Shown here: piece after piece, positions 26,003-36,937 of the stretch
Layout: each line of letters opens with the position of its first letter
Numbering within the stretch: position 1 is the stretch's first letter
Source: JBDTSW01 sp963758845
GTDB taxonomy: Bacteria; Actinomycetota; Thermoleophilia; Solirubrobacterales; 70-9
Length of the DNA: 64,000 nt
Direction of reading: 5' to 3'
Assembly: GCA_963758845.1 (NCBI GenBank)
Contig: CAVWWX010000002.1
Span: 1,240,001 to 1,304,000 of the forward strand
Made by a program: the position numbers and the translations under genes
The notes under the pieces: generated by a model
The model's input: only the letters and a program-made list of their open reading frames with translations
Databases searched by the model: none
What the model was told of the DNA's origin: nothing

Positions 26003-26499
26003 GCGAGCGCACCGGCTACCTGGGCCTGGGCTCCAACGTCGGCGACCGGAGGGCGAACCTCAGGGACGCCGTGGCCGCCCTGGGGCGCGCGGGGGTGACG
26101 GTGGAGGCGGTCTCGTCGCTGTACGAGACCGAGCCCATGGGTGAGGTGCTGGACCAGCCGGACTTCCTGAACGGCGCGGTCCGGATCAGGACGTCGCTCG
26201 AACCGGCGGAGCTCCTGGCCGCATGCAAGGCGGTCGAGGCCGAGCTGGGGCGCGAACCCGGCGGCCGACGCCACGGCCCTCGGCCCATCGACGTCGACGT
26301 GCTCCTGCTGGGCGATATCGAGCTCGACAGCGAGACGCTGACCCTGCCGCACGCCGAGGTCACCTCTCGCCGCTTCGTGCTGGAGCCCCTGCTCGAGCTG
26401 GAGCCCGCGCTCGAGCTGCCCGACGGCACCGGCCTCGCGGCCGTGCACGACGGCCTCGAGGGCCAGCGCGTGACGCGCGTCGGCGCCCTCCGCGACTAG
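25999..26499 (+). CDS. folK: 2-amino-4-hydroxy-6-hydroxymethyldihydropteridine pyrophosphokinase
   Basis: 166 residues. YLGLGSNVGDR, SSLYETEP, the DFLNGAV strand and the HGPRPIDVDVLL block are the HPPK signatures; the paired aspartates of the last bind magnesium. It pyrophosphorylates the pterin before FolP acts. GTG at 25999 overlaps the folB stop. Its TAG and that of the convergent GST-like gene share the four bases CTAG. Confidence 0.96.
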   Translation: MSERTGYLGLGSNVGDRRANLRDAVAALGRAGVTVEAVSSLYETEPMGEVLDQPDFLNGAVRIRTSLEPAELLAACKAVEAELGREPGGRRHGPRPIDVDVLLLGDIELDSETLTLPHAEVTSRRFVLEPLLELEPALELPDGTGLAAVHDGLEGQRVTRVGALRD

Positions 26500-27251
26500 G
26501 CCGCCGGCGACGGCGCCCGCAGCGGCTCGAGCCACTCGGCGGGCAGGATCGGCGGGATGTCGCCGGGGTAGTCCGGGACCAGGCGCATCGCGAGGTCGCC
26601 GGCAGGGCGCCCGGAGATGACACCGCGGAGGTCCTGGAGGGTCATCGCCAGGCGCACCGCGGCGGCGATCTGAAAGTCGGCTGCGTTCGGCTCGTCGCCC
26701 CCCAAGAGGCCGTCGGCGATCCAGCCGTCGATCTTGTCGAGCCAGGATCCGAAGGCGGCGAGGTCGTCGCGGACGGCGGTGTCGGTGATGTCGTGGATCC
26801 TCACCTCGGCGGCGATGATCGGGGCCGCGGTCGCCACGGCCAGATTGGTCGGCACACCCAGACGGGCGCCCGCCGCGAAGCTGCCCAGCGGGGCCTTGTC
26901 GCGCTTGATCGCGTTCCAGAGGATCCGGCGCACCGCGTCGGAGAGCACCTCCTCGCCCCAGGTCTCGGCCTCCTCCACGGCCTTACGCCGGGCGGGGTCG
27001 GAGGGGAACAGCGGCGGGTCGGGCTTGATCTCGTCCAGGGTCCTGGAGATCTCGCGCGAGCCGGTCACCTTGCGGTCATCGATCCGGAGCGACGGGATCG
27101 TGACCCCGGGGAACCGCATCGCCTTGAGGATGCCGCGGCTGATGACGGGCATCAAATCGACGCGCTTGAACGGGATCCCCTTGCGGTCGAGCATCGCAGC
27201 GACGGCCTTGGCCGGATGCGAGCCAGGGATGACGTAGAGCGTGGCATTCAT
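26496..27251 (-). CDS. glutathione S-transferase N-terminal domain-like protein
   Basis: 251 residues. The N terminus (LYVIPGSHPAKAVAAMLD) is a thioredoxin/glutaredoxin-like fold without a CxxC pair, followed by FPGVTIPSLRID with the cis-proline and a helical C-terminal domain, the GST layout. Actinobacteria generally lack glutathione, so the thiol partner, if any, is unknown. The reading frame stays open far upstream to 28130 but that part mirrors coaX and is not coding; the ATG at 27251 is the natural start. Confidence 0.75.
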   Translation of the reverse strand: MNATLYVIPGSHPAKAVAAMLDRKGIPFKRVDLMPVISRGILKAMRFPGVTIPSLRIDDRKVTGSREISRTLDEIKPDPPLFPSDPARRKAVEEAETWGEEVLSDAVRRILWNAIKRDKAPLGSFAAGARLGVPTNLAVATAAPIIAAEVRIHDITDTAVRDDLAAFGSWLDKIDGWIADGLLGGDEPNAADFQIAAAVRLAMTLQDLRGVISGRPAGDLAMRLVPDYPGDIPPILPAEWLEPLRAPSPAA

Positions 27252-27326
27252 GCGGCGGATCCTATGGAGTGATGGCCGCGACGGTTCGAGCGGCTTTGGA
27301 CGAGGAGCAGCTGAAAGCGTTTGCCG

Positions 27327-27332
27327 GATAAT
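27327..27332 (+). promoter_or_regulatory. -10 box GATAAT of coaX
   Basis: GATAAT ends six bases before the coaX ATG at 27339. It also rules out the in-frame TTG at 27321, which would lie upstream of the transcript start. Confidence 0.55.
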
Positions 27333-27338
27333 CGTCTG

Positions 27339-28115
27339 ATGCTCCTGGCGGTCGACGTCGGCAACACCCAGACCCACATCGGCGCCTTCGACGGCGACGA
27401 GCTGGTCGAGCACTGGCGCTTCCAGAGCCGGGCGGGGGCGACGGGCGACGAGCTGGCCGAGCGGATCAAGGGCCTGTTCGAGCTGAGCGGCGCCGCTTTC
27501 GCATCGCTGGATTCGGTCGTCGTCTCGTCGGTGGTGCCACCGCTGGGGACCGAGTACGAGGCGATGGCCGAGCGCTATCTCTCGGCGCCTTGTTTGCTGG
27601 TCGGGCCGGGGATCAAGACCGGGATGCCGATTCGCATCGACAACCCCTACGAGGTTGGCGCCGATCGGCTGGTGAACGCCGTCGCGGCCTTCGAGCGGTT
27701 CGGCGGGGCCTGCGTGGTGGTCGACTTCGGGACCGGGATCAACTTCGACGCCGTCTCGGCCGAGGGCGAGTACCTGGGCGGCGCGATCGCCCCCGGCGTC
27801 GAGATCTCGCTGACGGCGCTGACCGAGCGCGGCGCCCGGATTCCCCGGATCGACCTGGCCGAGCCCGAGGGCGCGATCGGGAAGTCCACGCGGGGCGCGA
27901 TCCAGTCTGGCGTGGTCTACGGCTTCGCGGGTCTGATCGACGGCATCGCGCGCCGCATCGAGGCCGAGCTGGGGGAGGGGACGCCGTTCATCGCGACCGG
28001 CGGCCTGGCGGCCGCGATCGTCCCGTTCTGCGAGACGATCGACCAGACCGACGACCTCCTGACCCTGACCGGGCTGCGGCTGATCTCGGAGAGGAACTCG
28101 GGCGAGGGGCTTTAG
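27339..28115 (+). CDS. coaX: type III pantothenate kinase
   Basis: 258 residues. LLAVDVGNTQTHIG is the phosphate-1 ATP loop of the ASKHA fold, and NPYEVGADRLVNAVAAFERFG with VVVDFGTGINFD are CoaX signatures. It phosphorylates pantothenate, the first step of coenzyme A synthesis, and needs a monovalent cation. In B. subtilis the gene lies after ftsH; here it lies after folK. The gene is leaderless from a GATAAT box and ends in a hairpin that contains its stop codon. Confidence 0.95.
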   Translation: MLLAVDVGNTQTHIGAFDGDELVEHWRFQSRAGATGDELAERIKGLFELSGAAFASLDSVVVSSVVPPLGTEYEAMAERYLSAPCLLVGPGIKTGMPIRIDNPYEVGADRLVNAVAAFERFGGACVVVDFGTGINFDAVSAEGEYLGGAIAPGVEISLTALTERGARIPRIDLAEPEGAIGKSTRGAIQSGVVYGFAGLIDGIARRIEAELGEGTPFIATGGLAAAIVPFCETIDQTDDLLTLTGLRLISERNSGEGL

Positions 28116-28151
28116 CCCCGAGAGCAGCATGTGAGGCCGCCGGAGGCGGCC
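28106..28151 (+). terminator. double hairpin after coaX
   Basis: GGGGC-TTTA-GCCCC (28106-28119) overlaps the coaX stop codon; GGCCGCC-GGA-GGCGGCC (28135-28151) follows. Neither has a U-tract. Confidence 0.5.
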
Positions 28152-28228
28152 GCAGGTGATTCAGCCTGAGGCGCTCGGCCCTTCGAGGACCGCTGCTACT
28201 CTGCCGCGCCGTTTCCGCCGCCCTCGAC

Positions 28229-28837
28229 ATGACTTCAGAGTTCGACCGCCAGTTCGCGGTCCTGACCGCCAAGGGCTATCCGCGGCTCGCGGGGATGGGG
28301 CCGGATGACTTCGCCGCCGCCCTCGAGGCCGCGCGCTCGGCTCTCGACGGCCTTCCGCCGGCGCCCGACGAGGCGATCCCGTTCGTATTGGTCCCGGCCC
28401 GCTCGCTTGTGCCGCCGGACGCCGCCGCTGCGGCGATCGAGCGCCAGGGCAAGGACCTGATCTGGATGCTCCAGCCCGGCGAGCTCGCGTCGTACGTGCC
28501 GGTCGAATCGGTTCGCGTGCCGGACGCGCCGGCCTACCTCGTGACAGCCGTCGAATCGGTGGGGCGCACGCTGGGCAGTTCGCCCGAGGATGCCGTGCGC
28601 ATGCTCGCCGCCGAGGGGCGGTCGCCGCTGACTCTGGAGGAGGGCATCGCGCTCGCGACCCAATTCCCGCAGGCGATCGCGCCCAACGCCTGCTTTCAGA
28701 TGCCCGGCTCGCGCCGCGGGGACCGACGGGTGCCGTCGCTGTGGCTCAGCGAGGGGCGCCCGAAGCTGGGCTGGTGTTACGCCGGCGCCCCGCACACCTG
28801 GCTTGGCACCGCCTCGTGCGAGCGTCGGCTGGGCTGA
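28229..28837 (+). CDS. DUF5701 family protein
   Basis: 202 residues, cytoplasmic, no transmembrane segment. The whole sequence matches the pattern of DUF5701 proteins: an N-terminal FDRQFAVLTAKGYP, the middle PFVLVPARSLVP, and a C-terminal GDRRVPSLWLSEGRPKLGW. The function of the family is unknown. It lies between coaX and dusB, where B. subtilis has other genes. Its last 20 bp come just before the dusB promoter. Confidence 0.78.
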   Translation: MTSEFDRQFAVLTAKGYPRLAGMGPDDFAAALEAARSALDGLPPAPDEAIPFVLVPARSLVPPDAAAAAIERQGKDLIWMLQPGELASYVPVESVRVPDAPAYLVTAVESVGRTLGSSPEDAVRMLAAEGRSPLTLEEGIALATQFPQAIAPNACFQMPGSRRGDRRVPSLWLSEGRPKLGWCYAGAPHTWLGTASCERRLG

Positions 28838-28853
28838 GGGCATACTTCCGGGC

Positions 28854-29855
28854 GTGGCTCAGCCTGAGCTGACAACCCCGTTTCGCATCGGCGACGTCGA
28901 GATCGCCAACCGCGTCGTGCTCGCGCCGCTGGCCGGGATCGGGAACTGGTTCGTCCGCCTGCAGGCGCGCCGCGCCGGGGCGGGACTGGCGGTCTCCGAG
29001 ATGGTGTCGAGCTTCGCGATCCGCCACGGCAACGAGCGCACCCTGCGCGAGATGCTGCGCATCCACCCCGACGAGCACCCGGTCTCGATCCAGCTCTTCG
29101 GGCCCGAGCCCGAGGTGATGCGCGGAGCCGCCGCCACCGCCGCCGAGGCCGGGGCCGACCTGATCGACATCAACATGGGCTGTCCGGTGCCGAAGGTCTG
29201 CAAGACGGGCGCCGGCGCGGCGCTCCTCCGTGACCCCGAGCGGGCGATCGGCGTGGCCCGCGCAGCGATCGAGGGCTCGGGGCTGCCCGTGACGGTGAAG
29301 CTGCGCTCGGGATCGGTTCCCGGCGACCGCTCCGGCTTCGAGCTGGCACTGCGTCTGGCCGACGCCGGGGTCGCCGGCCTCGGCTTCCACCCCCGCTCGG
29401 CCGCGGTGCACCACGCCGGCAGCCCCGACTACGCGCTCGCCCGCGAGCTGGTCGAGGCGGTCGGCGTGCCGGTGGTCATCTCCGGCGGACTGAGCTCGGC
29501 GCCGGCCGCGCGCGATGCGTACGAGCGCTCGGGAGCGGCTGCGGTGATGATCGCCCGCGGCGGCCTGGGGCGGCCCTGGGTCTTCGAGGAGTTGACCGGC
29601 CGCCGCCGCGAGCCTCCGACCGAGGCCGAGGTGGTCGACGAGCTGCGCTGGGTGCTGGACCGCGGCGAGGAGCATTGGGGGCCCGAGCGGGCCTCGCGCA
29701 ACCTGCGCAAGTTCTACCCCTGGTATCTCGAGCAGCTGGGCCTGACCGGTCCCGACGCCGACGCCTACCAGCGGGCCGAGTCGCTCGACCGGGTCAGGGA
29801 GATGCTCGACGGCCTTTCGGTGAGTCCCCATCCGGCGGGCTCGGGAACCACCTGA
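28854..29855 (+). CDS. dusB: tRNA-dihydrouridine synthase
   Basis: 333 residues. FMN-binding TIM barrel beginning LAPLAGIGNWFVRL; the catalytic cysteine lies in MGCPVPKVCKTGAGAALL, the Dus signature (usual form NxGCPxxKV). It reduces uridine to dihydrouridine in tRNA D-loops with NADPH. GTG at 28854 is seven bases after a CATACT box, so the ATG-equivalent at 28803 is rejected. The dusB-lysS neighbourhood is conserved from Bacillus; greA is inserted here. Confidence 0.93.
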   Translation: MAQPELTTPFRIGDVEIANRVVLAPLAGIGNWFVRLQARRAGAGLAVSEMVSSFAIRHGNERTLREMLRIHPDEHPVSIQLFGPEPEVMRGAAATAAEAGADLIDINMGCPVPKVCKTGAGAALLRDPERAIGVARAAIEGSGLPVTVKLRSGSVPGDRSGFELALRLADAGVAGLGFHPRSAAVHHAGSPDYALARELVEAVGVPVVISGGLSSAPAARDAYERSGAAAVMIARGGLGRPWVFEELTGRRREPPTEAEVVDELRWVLDRGEEHWGPERASRNLRKFYPWYLEQLGLTGPDADAYQRAESLDRVREMLDGLSVSPHPAGSGTT

Positions 29856-29892
29856 TAGTCCGTCGTTTGCAGGTATTTACTGGTCTCCCGGG

Positions 29893-29909
29893 AGGGCTTT
29901 CCCAGCCCT
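29893..29909 (+). terminator. hairpin after dusB
   Basis: AGGGCT-TTCCC-AGCCCT is a perfect 6-bp stem 38 bp after the dusB stop and 24 bp before the greA -10 box. Confidence 0.5.
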
Positions 29910-29932
29910 GAAAGGCCAGCCCGAAGCCTCGC

Positions 29933-29938
29933 TATACT
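29933..29938 (+). promoter_or_regulatory. -10 box TATACT of greA
   Basis: TATACT with no clear -35 box. The resulting greA leader is about 107 nt, unusual among the leaderless genes here, and contains the inverted repeat GAATCG-CCG-CGATTC followed by CCGCCTGCGGGCGG. Confidence 0.5.
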
Positions 29939-30051
29939 TGCGCGCCGGCCCGAGCCCGCGAGCGTGTGAATCGCCGCGATTCGGGCGCCTTTAATGAGGG
30001 GCCACCCGCCTGCGGGCGGAGACCACGAGGTAGAGGACGAGGTTCAGGACT

Positions 30052-30531
30052 GTGGCGCGCGAATCGCTCATCACCCAGGACGGGCTTGAGAAGCTCAAGG
30101 CAGAGATCGAGCATCTCTCGACGGCCAGGCGCCGCGAGGTCGCCGCGCGCATCAAGGAGGCTCGCGAGTTCGGCGACATCGCCGAGAACTCCGAGTACGA
30201 CGACGCGAAGAACGAGCAGGCGCTGCTGGAGCAGCGGATCGCGCAGCTCGAGGAGCGGCTCCGCCGGGCGACCGTCGTCGATGAGGGCGACGTCGACACC
30301 TCCAGCGTCGGCGTCGGTGTCCTCGTGCACGTCAAGGACCAGAAGTCCGGTGACTCGAAGAAGTTCCACATCGTGGGCTCGGCCGAGGCCAACCTCGCCG
30401 AGCAGAAGCTCTCGAACGAATCCCCGATCGGGCGCGCCCTGCTCGGCCACAAGCGCGGTGACGTCGTCACCGTCGACACGCCCCGCGGGCCGAAGAAGAA
30501 GCTCAAGATCACCAAGATCGAAGTCGCCTAG
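30052..30531 (+). CDS. greA: transcription elongation factor GreA
   Basis: 159 residues. The N-terminal coiled coil (LITQDGLEKLKAEIEHL to DIAENSEYDDAKNEQ) inserts in the RNA polymerase secondary channel, with the two acidic tip residues present in EFGDIAENSEY. The C-terminal FKBP-like domain ends GDVVTVDTPRG. It rescues backtracked polymerase by stimulating transcript cleavage. GTG start at 30052. It is followed after 30 bp by lysS. Confidence 0.95.
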   Translation: MARESLITQDGLEKLKAEIEHLSTARRREVAARIKEAREFGDIAENSEYDDAKNEQALLEQRIAQLEERLRRATVVDEGDVDTSSVGVGVLVHVKDQKSGDSKKFHIVGSAEANLAEQKLSNESPIGRALLGHKRGDVVTVDTPRGPKKKLKITKIEVA

Positions 30532-30561
30532 CGGCTCCCGCGGGCGTTAGTCTCGCCGCGG

Positions 30562-32046
30562 ATGACCACCGAGGACCACGGGGCCGGGGCCGACGAGCCC
30601 GGCGCGATCGCCGACCGCCGGACCAAGCTCGAGCGCCTCCGCGCCGAGGGTGTCGAGCCCTACCCGCACTCCTTCGAAGGCCGTGTCGAGACCGGCCTCG
30701 TTCGCGCCGCCCACGAGGGGCTCGCCGACGGCGAGGAGACCGACGAGAGCTACCGCGTCGCCGGCCGCCTGGTGGCGCGGCGAGGGCACGGCAAGTCGGC
30801 GTTCCTTGACCTGGTCGATCGCAGCGGGCGCATCCAGCTCCATGCGCGCTCCGACATCCTGGGCGAGGACTCCCACGCGGCTCTGCTTCACATCGACCTG
30901 GGCGACATCATCGGCGTGGAGGGGACCGCGTTCAAGACGCGCCGCGGCGAGCTGTCGCTGAAGCTCGGATCCTGGGAACTCCTGGCGAAGAGCCTGCGCC
31001 CCCCTCCGGACAAGTTCCACGGCCTCGAGGACACCGAGACCCGGTACCGCCGGCGCGAGCTCGACCTGGTGGCCAACGAGGAGACGAGGGCGCTCTTCCA
31101 AAAGCGGGCGAAGGTGGTCAGCGCGACGCGCGAGTGGCTCGACGGCGAGGGGTTCCTGGAGGTCGAGACGCCAGTACTGCAGCCGCTGTACGGCGGCGCG
31201 CTCGCGCGCCCGTTCACGACCCATCACAACGCGCTCGACCGCAACCTCTACCTGCGGATCGCGACTGAGCTCTATCTCAAGCGGCTGATCGTCGGCGGCC
31301 TCGACCGCGTCTACGAGCTGGGTAAGGACTTCCGCAACGAGGGCGTCTCCTATAAGCACAACCCCGAGTTCACGATGCTCGAGTGGTACGAGGCGTACGC
31401 CGACTACCGCGACGCCGCCGGCCGCCTCGAGCGGCTTGTGGCCCACGTGGCGCAGGTGGTCAACGGGACGACCGAGATCGAGCGCGACGGAGAGAAGATC
31501 GATCTCGCCCCGCCATGGCGGCGGGTGACACTGCGCGACGCGATCCGCGAGCAGAGCGGCATCGACATCGCCGAGCACCCGACCCGCGAGGCGCTCGCCG
31601 AAGCGATGGACTCCGAGGCCGATCCCAAGGAGGGGTGGGGGAAGCTGGTCGACGGGCTGCTCTCGAAGGAGGTCGAGCCAAAGCTCGTCCGGCCGACCTT
31701 CATCCTCGACTACCCGGTCGAGATGTCGCCGTTCGCCAAGCGCCACCGCTCCGAGGACGGGCTGGTCGAGCGCTGGGAGGCCTTCTGCGCAGGGTTCGAG
31801 ATCGCGAACGCCTTCAGCGAGCTGAACGACCCCGACGAGCAGCGCCGGCGCTTCGAGGCCCAGGCCGAGGAGGTCGACCGCGGCGACCCCGAGGCCCAGC
31901 CCTACGACGAGTCCTACGTCGAGGCGCTCGAGCAGGGCATGCCGCCCACCGGCGGGGTGGGACTGGGGATCGACCGCCTGGTGATGCTCCTGACCGGGGC
32001 CAAGAGCGTGCGCGAGGTCGTGCTCTTCCCGGCGATGCGCAACTAG
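30562..32046 (+). CDS. lysS: lysyl-tRNA synthetase, class II
   Basis: 494 residues. N-terminal OB-fold anticodon domain (about 60-150, GHGKSAFLDLVDRSGRIQ), then the class II catalytic core: motif 2 FRNEGVSYKHNPEFTMLEW and motif 3 GGVGLGIDRLVM. It charges tRNA-Lys. The ATG at 30562 is eight bases after TAGTCT, a leaderless arrangement. Position between dusB/greA and clpC follows the conserved order. Confidence 0.96.
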   Translation: MTTEDHGAGADEPGAIADRRTKLERLRAEGVEPYPHSFEGRVETGLVRAAHEGLADGEETDESYRVAGRLVARRGHGKSAFLDLVDRSGRIQLHARSDILGEDSHAALLHIDLGDIIGVEGTAFKTRRGELSLKLGSWELLAKSLRPPPDKFHGLEDTETRYRRRELDLVANEETRALFQKRAKVVSATREWLDGEGFLEVETPVLQPLYGGALARPFTTHHNALDRNLYLRIATELYLKRLIVGGLDRVYELGKDFRNEGVSYKHNPEFTMLEWYEAYADYRDAAGRLERLVAHVAQVVNGTTEIERDGEKIDLAPPWRRVTLRDAIREQSGIDIAEHPTREALAEAMDSEADPKEGWGKLVDGLLSKEVEPKLVRPTFILDYPVEMSPFAKRHRSEDGLVERWEAFCAGFEIANAFSELNDPDEQRRRFEAQAEEVDRGDPEAQPYDESYVEALEQGMPPTGGVGLGIDRLVMLLTGAKSVREVVLFPAMRN

Positions 32047-32091
32047 CCCGCCTGGCTTGCCTTCCTCCGCCCGGCGTGGTCGAATGTCGCC

Positions 32092-32559
32092 ATGACCGGC
32101 GACGAATCGCCCGAGATCGCCGAGGCCGAGCGCGTCGGAGACCCCTTCCTCGCCTGGCGCGACGCCCACGATCGCCAGCAGGTCATGTCGCTTCGCGACG
32201 GCTGGGACAAGATCGCGATCGGCCGCGGGCCCTCGTGCGACATCGGCCTCCCATGGGACAGCGACGTCTCGCGGGTGCACGCGGAACTGGTCCGGATCGG
32301 CGACGACTGGGCCCTGGTCGACGACGGCCTCTCCACCAACGGCACCTTCGTCGGGGACGAACGGGTCGAGCGCAGGCGCCGGCTGCACGACGGCGACCGG
32401 ATCAAATGCGGCTCGACCGAGCTTGAGTTCCGCGCCCCGTATGAGGGCATCGACCGGACGAACGTGGCCAATCCGAAGCCGCCCAGGGACGCTCAAGTCC
32501 CCAAATCGGGGGATCGCAAGATCCTCAGGCGTCAGACCCGCGAGGACCCCCCGATATAA
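32092..32559 (+). CDS. FHA domain protein
   Basis: 155 residues. The forkhead-associated domain spans about 40-120: IGRGPSCDIG, the phosphothreonine-contact SRVHAEL, and LSTNGTFVGDERV. A basic tail of about 30 residues follows. FHA domains bind phosphothreonine on partner proteins, so a Ser/Thr kinase elsewhere should supply the ligand. In Firmicutes this slot before clpC is held by ctsR-mcsA-mcsB. The gene's end overlaps the likely clpC promoter. Confidence 0.85.
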   Translation: MTGDESPEIAEAERVGDPFLAWRDAHDRQQVMSLRDGWDKIAIGRGPSCDIGLPWDSDVSRVHAELVRIGDDWALVDDGLSTNGTFVGDERVERRRRLHDGDRIKCGSTELEFRAPYEGIDRTNVANPKPPRDAQVPKSGDRKILRRQTREDPPI

Positions 32560-32560
32560 T
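32555..32560 (+). promoter_or_regulatory. perfect -10 box TATAAT upstream of clpC
   Basis: TATAAT overlaps the stop of the FHA gene. No clear -35 is seen. It would give a clpC leader of about 180 nt; a second possible -10, GATACT, lies at 32687-32692. No heat-shock operator (HrcA, CtsR or HspR type) was recognised. Confidence 0.5.
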
Positions 32561-32745
32561 CGACGCCTCGTCGTAGTCAAACCGGAGGTTCTAATCCGTC
32601 GGCAGCGCTCAGCCGAAGAAGTGGATGGAGCCCCGGTGCCGTGGCCTCCCAGAAGCCAGCCGCGCGGACCCGACCACTCGGTTCGCGATACTGGCCACAG
32701 GATCTCCGGTTGTTGATGGGTAGCGAGTAGTAGAGAGGCAGAAGG

Positions 32746-35352
<2,607 letters not shown>

Positions 35353-35433
35353 CTCCCTCGGCCGGCGCTCCGCCCGCGAGCCCGTTCCCCCGGGGGCGCG
35401 ATGCCGTCGGGTGCGCTTGACAGATTGAGGGAG

Positions 35434-36831
35434 ATGGCGAAGCAGCGGTCCACCTACGTCTGCCAGGGCTGCGGGCACGAGGCGCTCGCTTGGTCGGGGC
35501 GCTGCGCCGGCTGCGGGGAGTGGAACACGCTCGTCGAGACAGCGCCGCCGGCCCAGGTGGCGAAGGGGTCGCGCTCACGCGGGCGAAGCGCCACGGGCGC
35601 GACCCCGGTGGCCCTGCGCGACGTCGCGACGCCCGAGGTGGCGCGGCTTCGAACCGGGATCGCCGAACTCGACCGGGTGCTCGGCGGTGGCCTGGTCCCG
35701 GGCTCGCTGGTTCTCCTGGGCGGCGAGCCGGGCATCGGCAAGTCCACGATCACGGGCATGGCCCTGGGCAACCTCGTCGCCTCGGGCGTGGACGTCCTTT
35801 ACGTCTCGGGCGAAGAGTCCGCCGCCCAGGTCCGCCTGCGCGCCGAGCGGCTCGGCCCGTCGGCGCTGGAGGTGCCAGCCGTCGCCGAGACCTCACTCGA
35901 GCAGGTGTTGGCCACGCTCGAGGCCCAGCGCCCCCAGGCCTGCGTGATCGACTCGATCCAGACCATGCACGCCGAGGGGATGACCGGAGCGCCCGGCTCG
36001 GTCGGGCAGGTGCGTGAGGCGGCGACGGCGATCATGGAGGCCGCCAAGCGATTGGACTGCGCCGTCATCCTCGTCGGGCACGTGACGAAGGAGGGCGCCG
36101 TCGCCGGCCCGCGCGTCCTCGAGCATCTGGTCGACTGCGTCCTCTTCTTCGAGGGCGAGCGCGAGCGGCACTTCCGCACCCTGCGCGCGCTGAAGAACCG
36201 GTTCGGCGCCACCAGCGAGGTGGGCGTGTTCGAGATGCGGGCGGGCGGCCTGGTGGAGGTCGAGGACGCGTCCGCGCGGTTCGTGGCCGAGGCCAGCGCA
36301 GCGCCGGGCTCGGTCGTGCTGTGCTCCATGGAGGGGACCCGCCCGTTGCTGGTCGAGGTCCAGGCGCTGGTGGCGCCCACCGAGGTCGTGCCGCCCCGGC
36401 GGATCGCCACGGGCATCGACCGGAACCGCCTCGCGATGGTCATCGCCGTTCTCGCGCGCCACGGCGGGCCCGCGCTCTCGGGCTCGGACGTGTTCGTCAA
36501 CGTCGCGGGCGGGGTCCGGGTCGACGAGCCCGGCGCCGATCTCGCCGTGGCACTCGCGCTCGCCTCCGCTCACCGCGGCGAGGCGCTCCGCGACGGCGCC
36601 GGCCGTCCGCTTGCCTGTTTCGGCGAGGTTGGGCTGACGGGCGAGCTGCGCGGCGTCGCCCACGCCGACCGCCGCGTCGCCGAGGCCTCCAAGTTCGGCC
36701 TCGCGCCGGTGCTGGGCCCGGCGTCGGGCGAGCGTCAGGAGGGCCTGACGCCCGCGGCGACGCTCCGCGACGCCCTGAAGTCCGCCCGCTCGACGACCAA
36801 ACCCCTGCGCCAAGCTGCCCGCGCGGCTTGA
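35434..36831 (+). CDS. radA: DNA repair protein RadA
   Basis: 465 residues. A four-cysteine zinc finger (C10, C13, C24, C27), a RecA-like ATPase with Walker A GEPGIGKS at 97-104, the RadA-specific KNRFG at 254-258, and a Lon-like C-terminal domain. It processes branched recombination intermediates. The ATG at 35434 (MAKQRSTYVCQGCG) matches the family start; an in-frame ATG at 35401 would add 11 residues. It comes 81 bp after clpC and before disA, the conserved order. Confidence 0.95.
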   Translation: MAKQRSTYVCQGCGHEALAWSGRCAGCGEWNTLVETAPPAQVAKGSRSRGRSATGATPVALRDVATPEVARLRTGIAELDRVLGGGLVPGSLVLLGGEPGIGKSTITGMALGNLVASGVDVLYVSGEESAAQVRLRAERLGPSALEVPAVAETSLEQVLATLEAQRPQACVIDSIQTMHAEGMTGAPGSVGQVREAATAIMEAAKRLDCAVILVGHVTKEGAVAGPRVLEHLVDCVLFFEGERERHFRTLRALKNRFGATSEVGVFEMRAGGLVEVEDASARFVAEASAAPGSVVLCSMEGTRPLLVEVQALVAPTEVVPPRRIATGIDRNRLAMVIAVLARHGGPALSGSDVFVNVAGGVRVDEPGADLAVALALASAHRGEALRDGAGRPLACFGEVGLTGELRGVAHADRRVAEASKFGLAPVLGPASGERQEGLTPAATLRDALKSARSTTKPLRQAARAA

Positions 36832-36937
36832 CAAAGCCCATTCCGACCTCTCCACCCGGGATTCACGCGAGGCTCACGACCAGGGGTTCTTTGCCATCAT
36901 CAACGGTGATGAGCGGTTGCCACGCACCCACGGCTGA

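Noticed and set aside
27252..28130. N-terminal extension of the GST-like frame
   Set aside because: It is the antisense of coaX; the GST domain starts naturally at ATG 27251.
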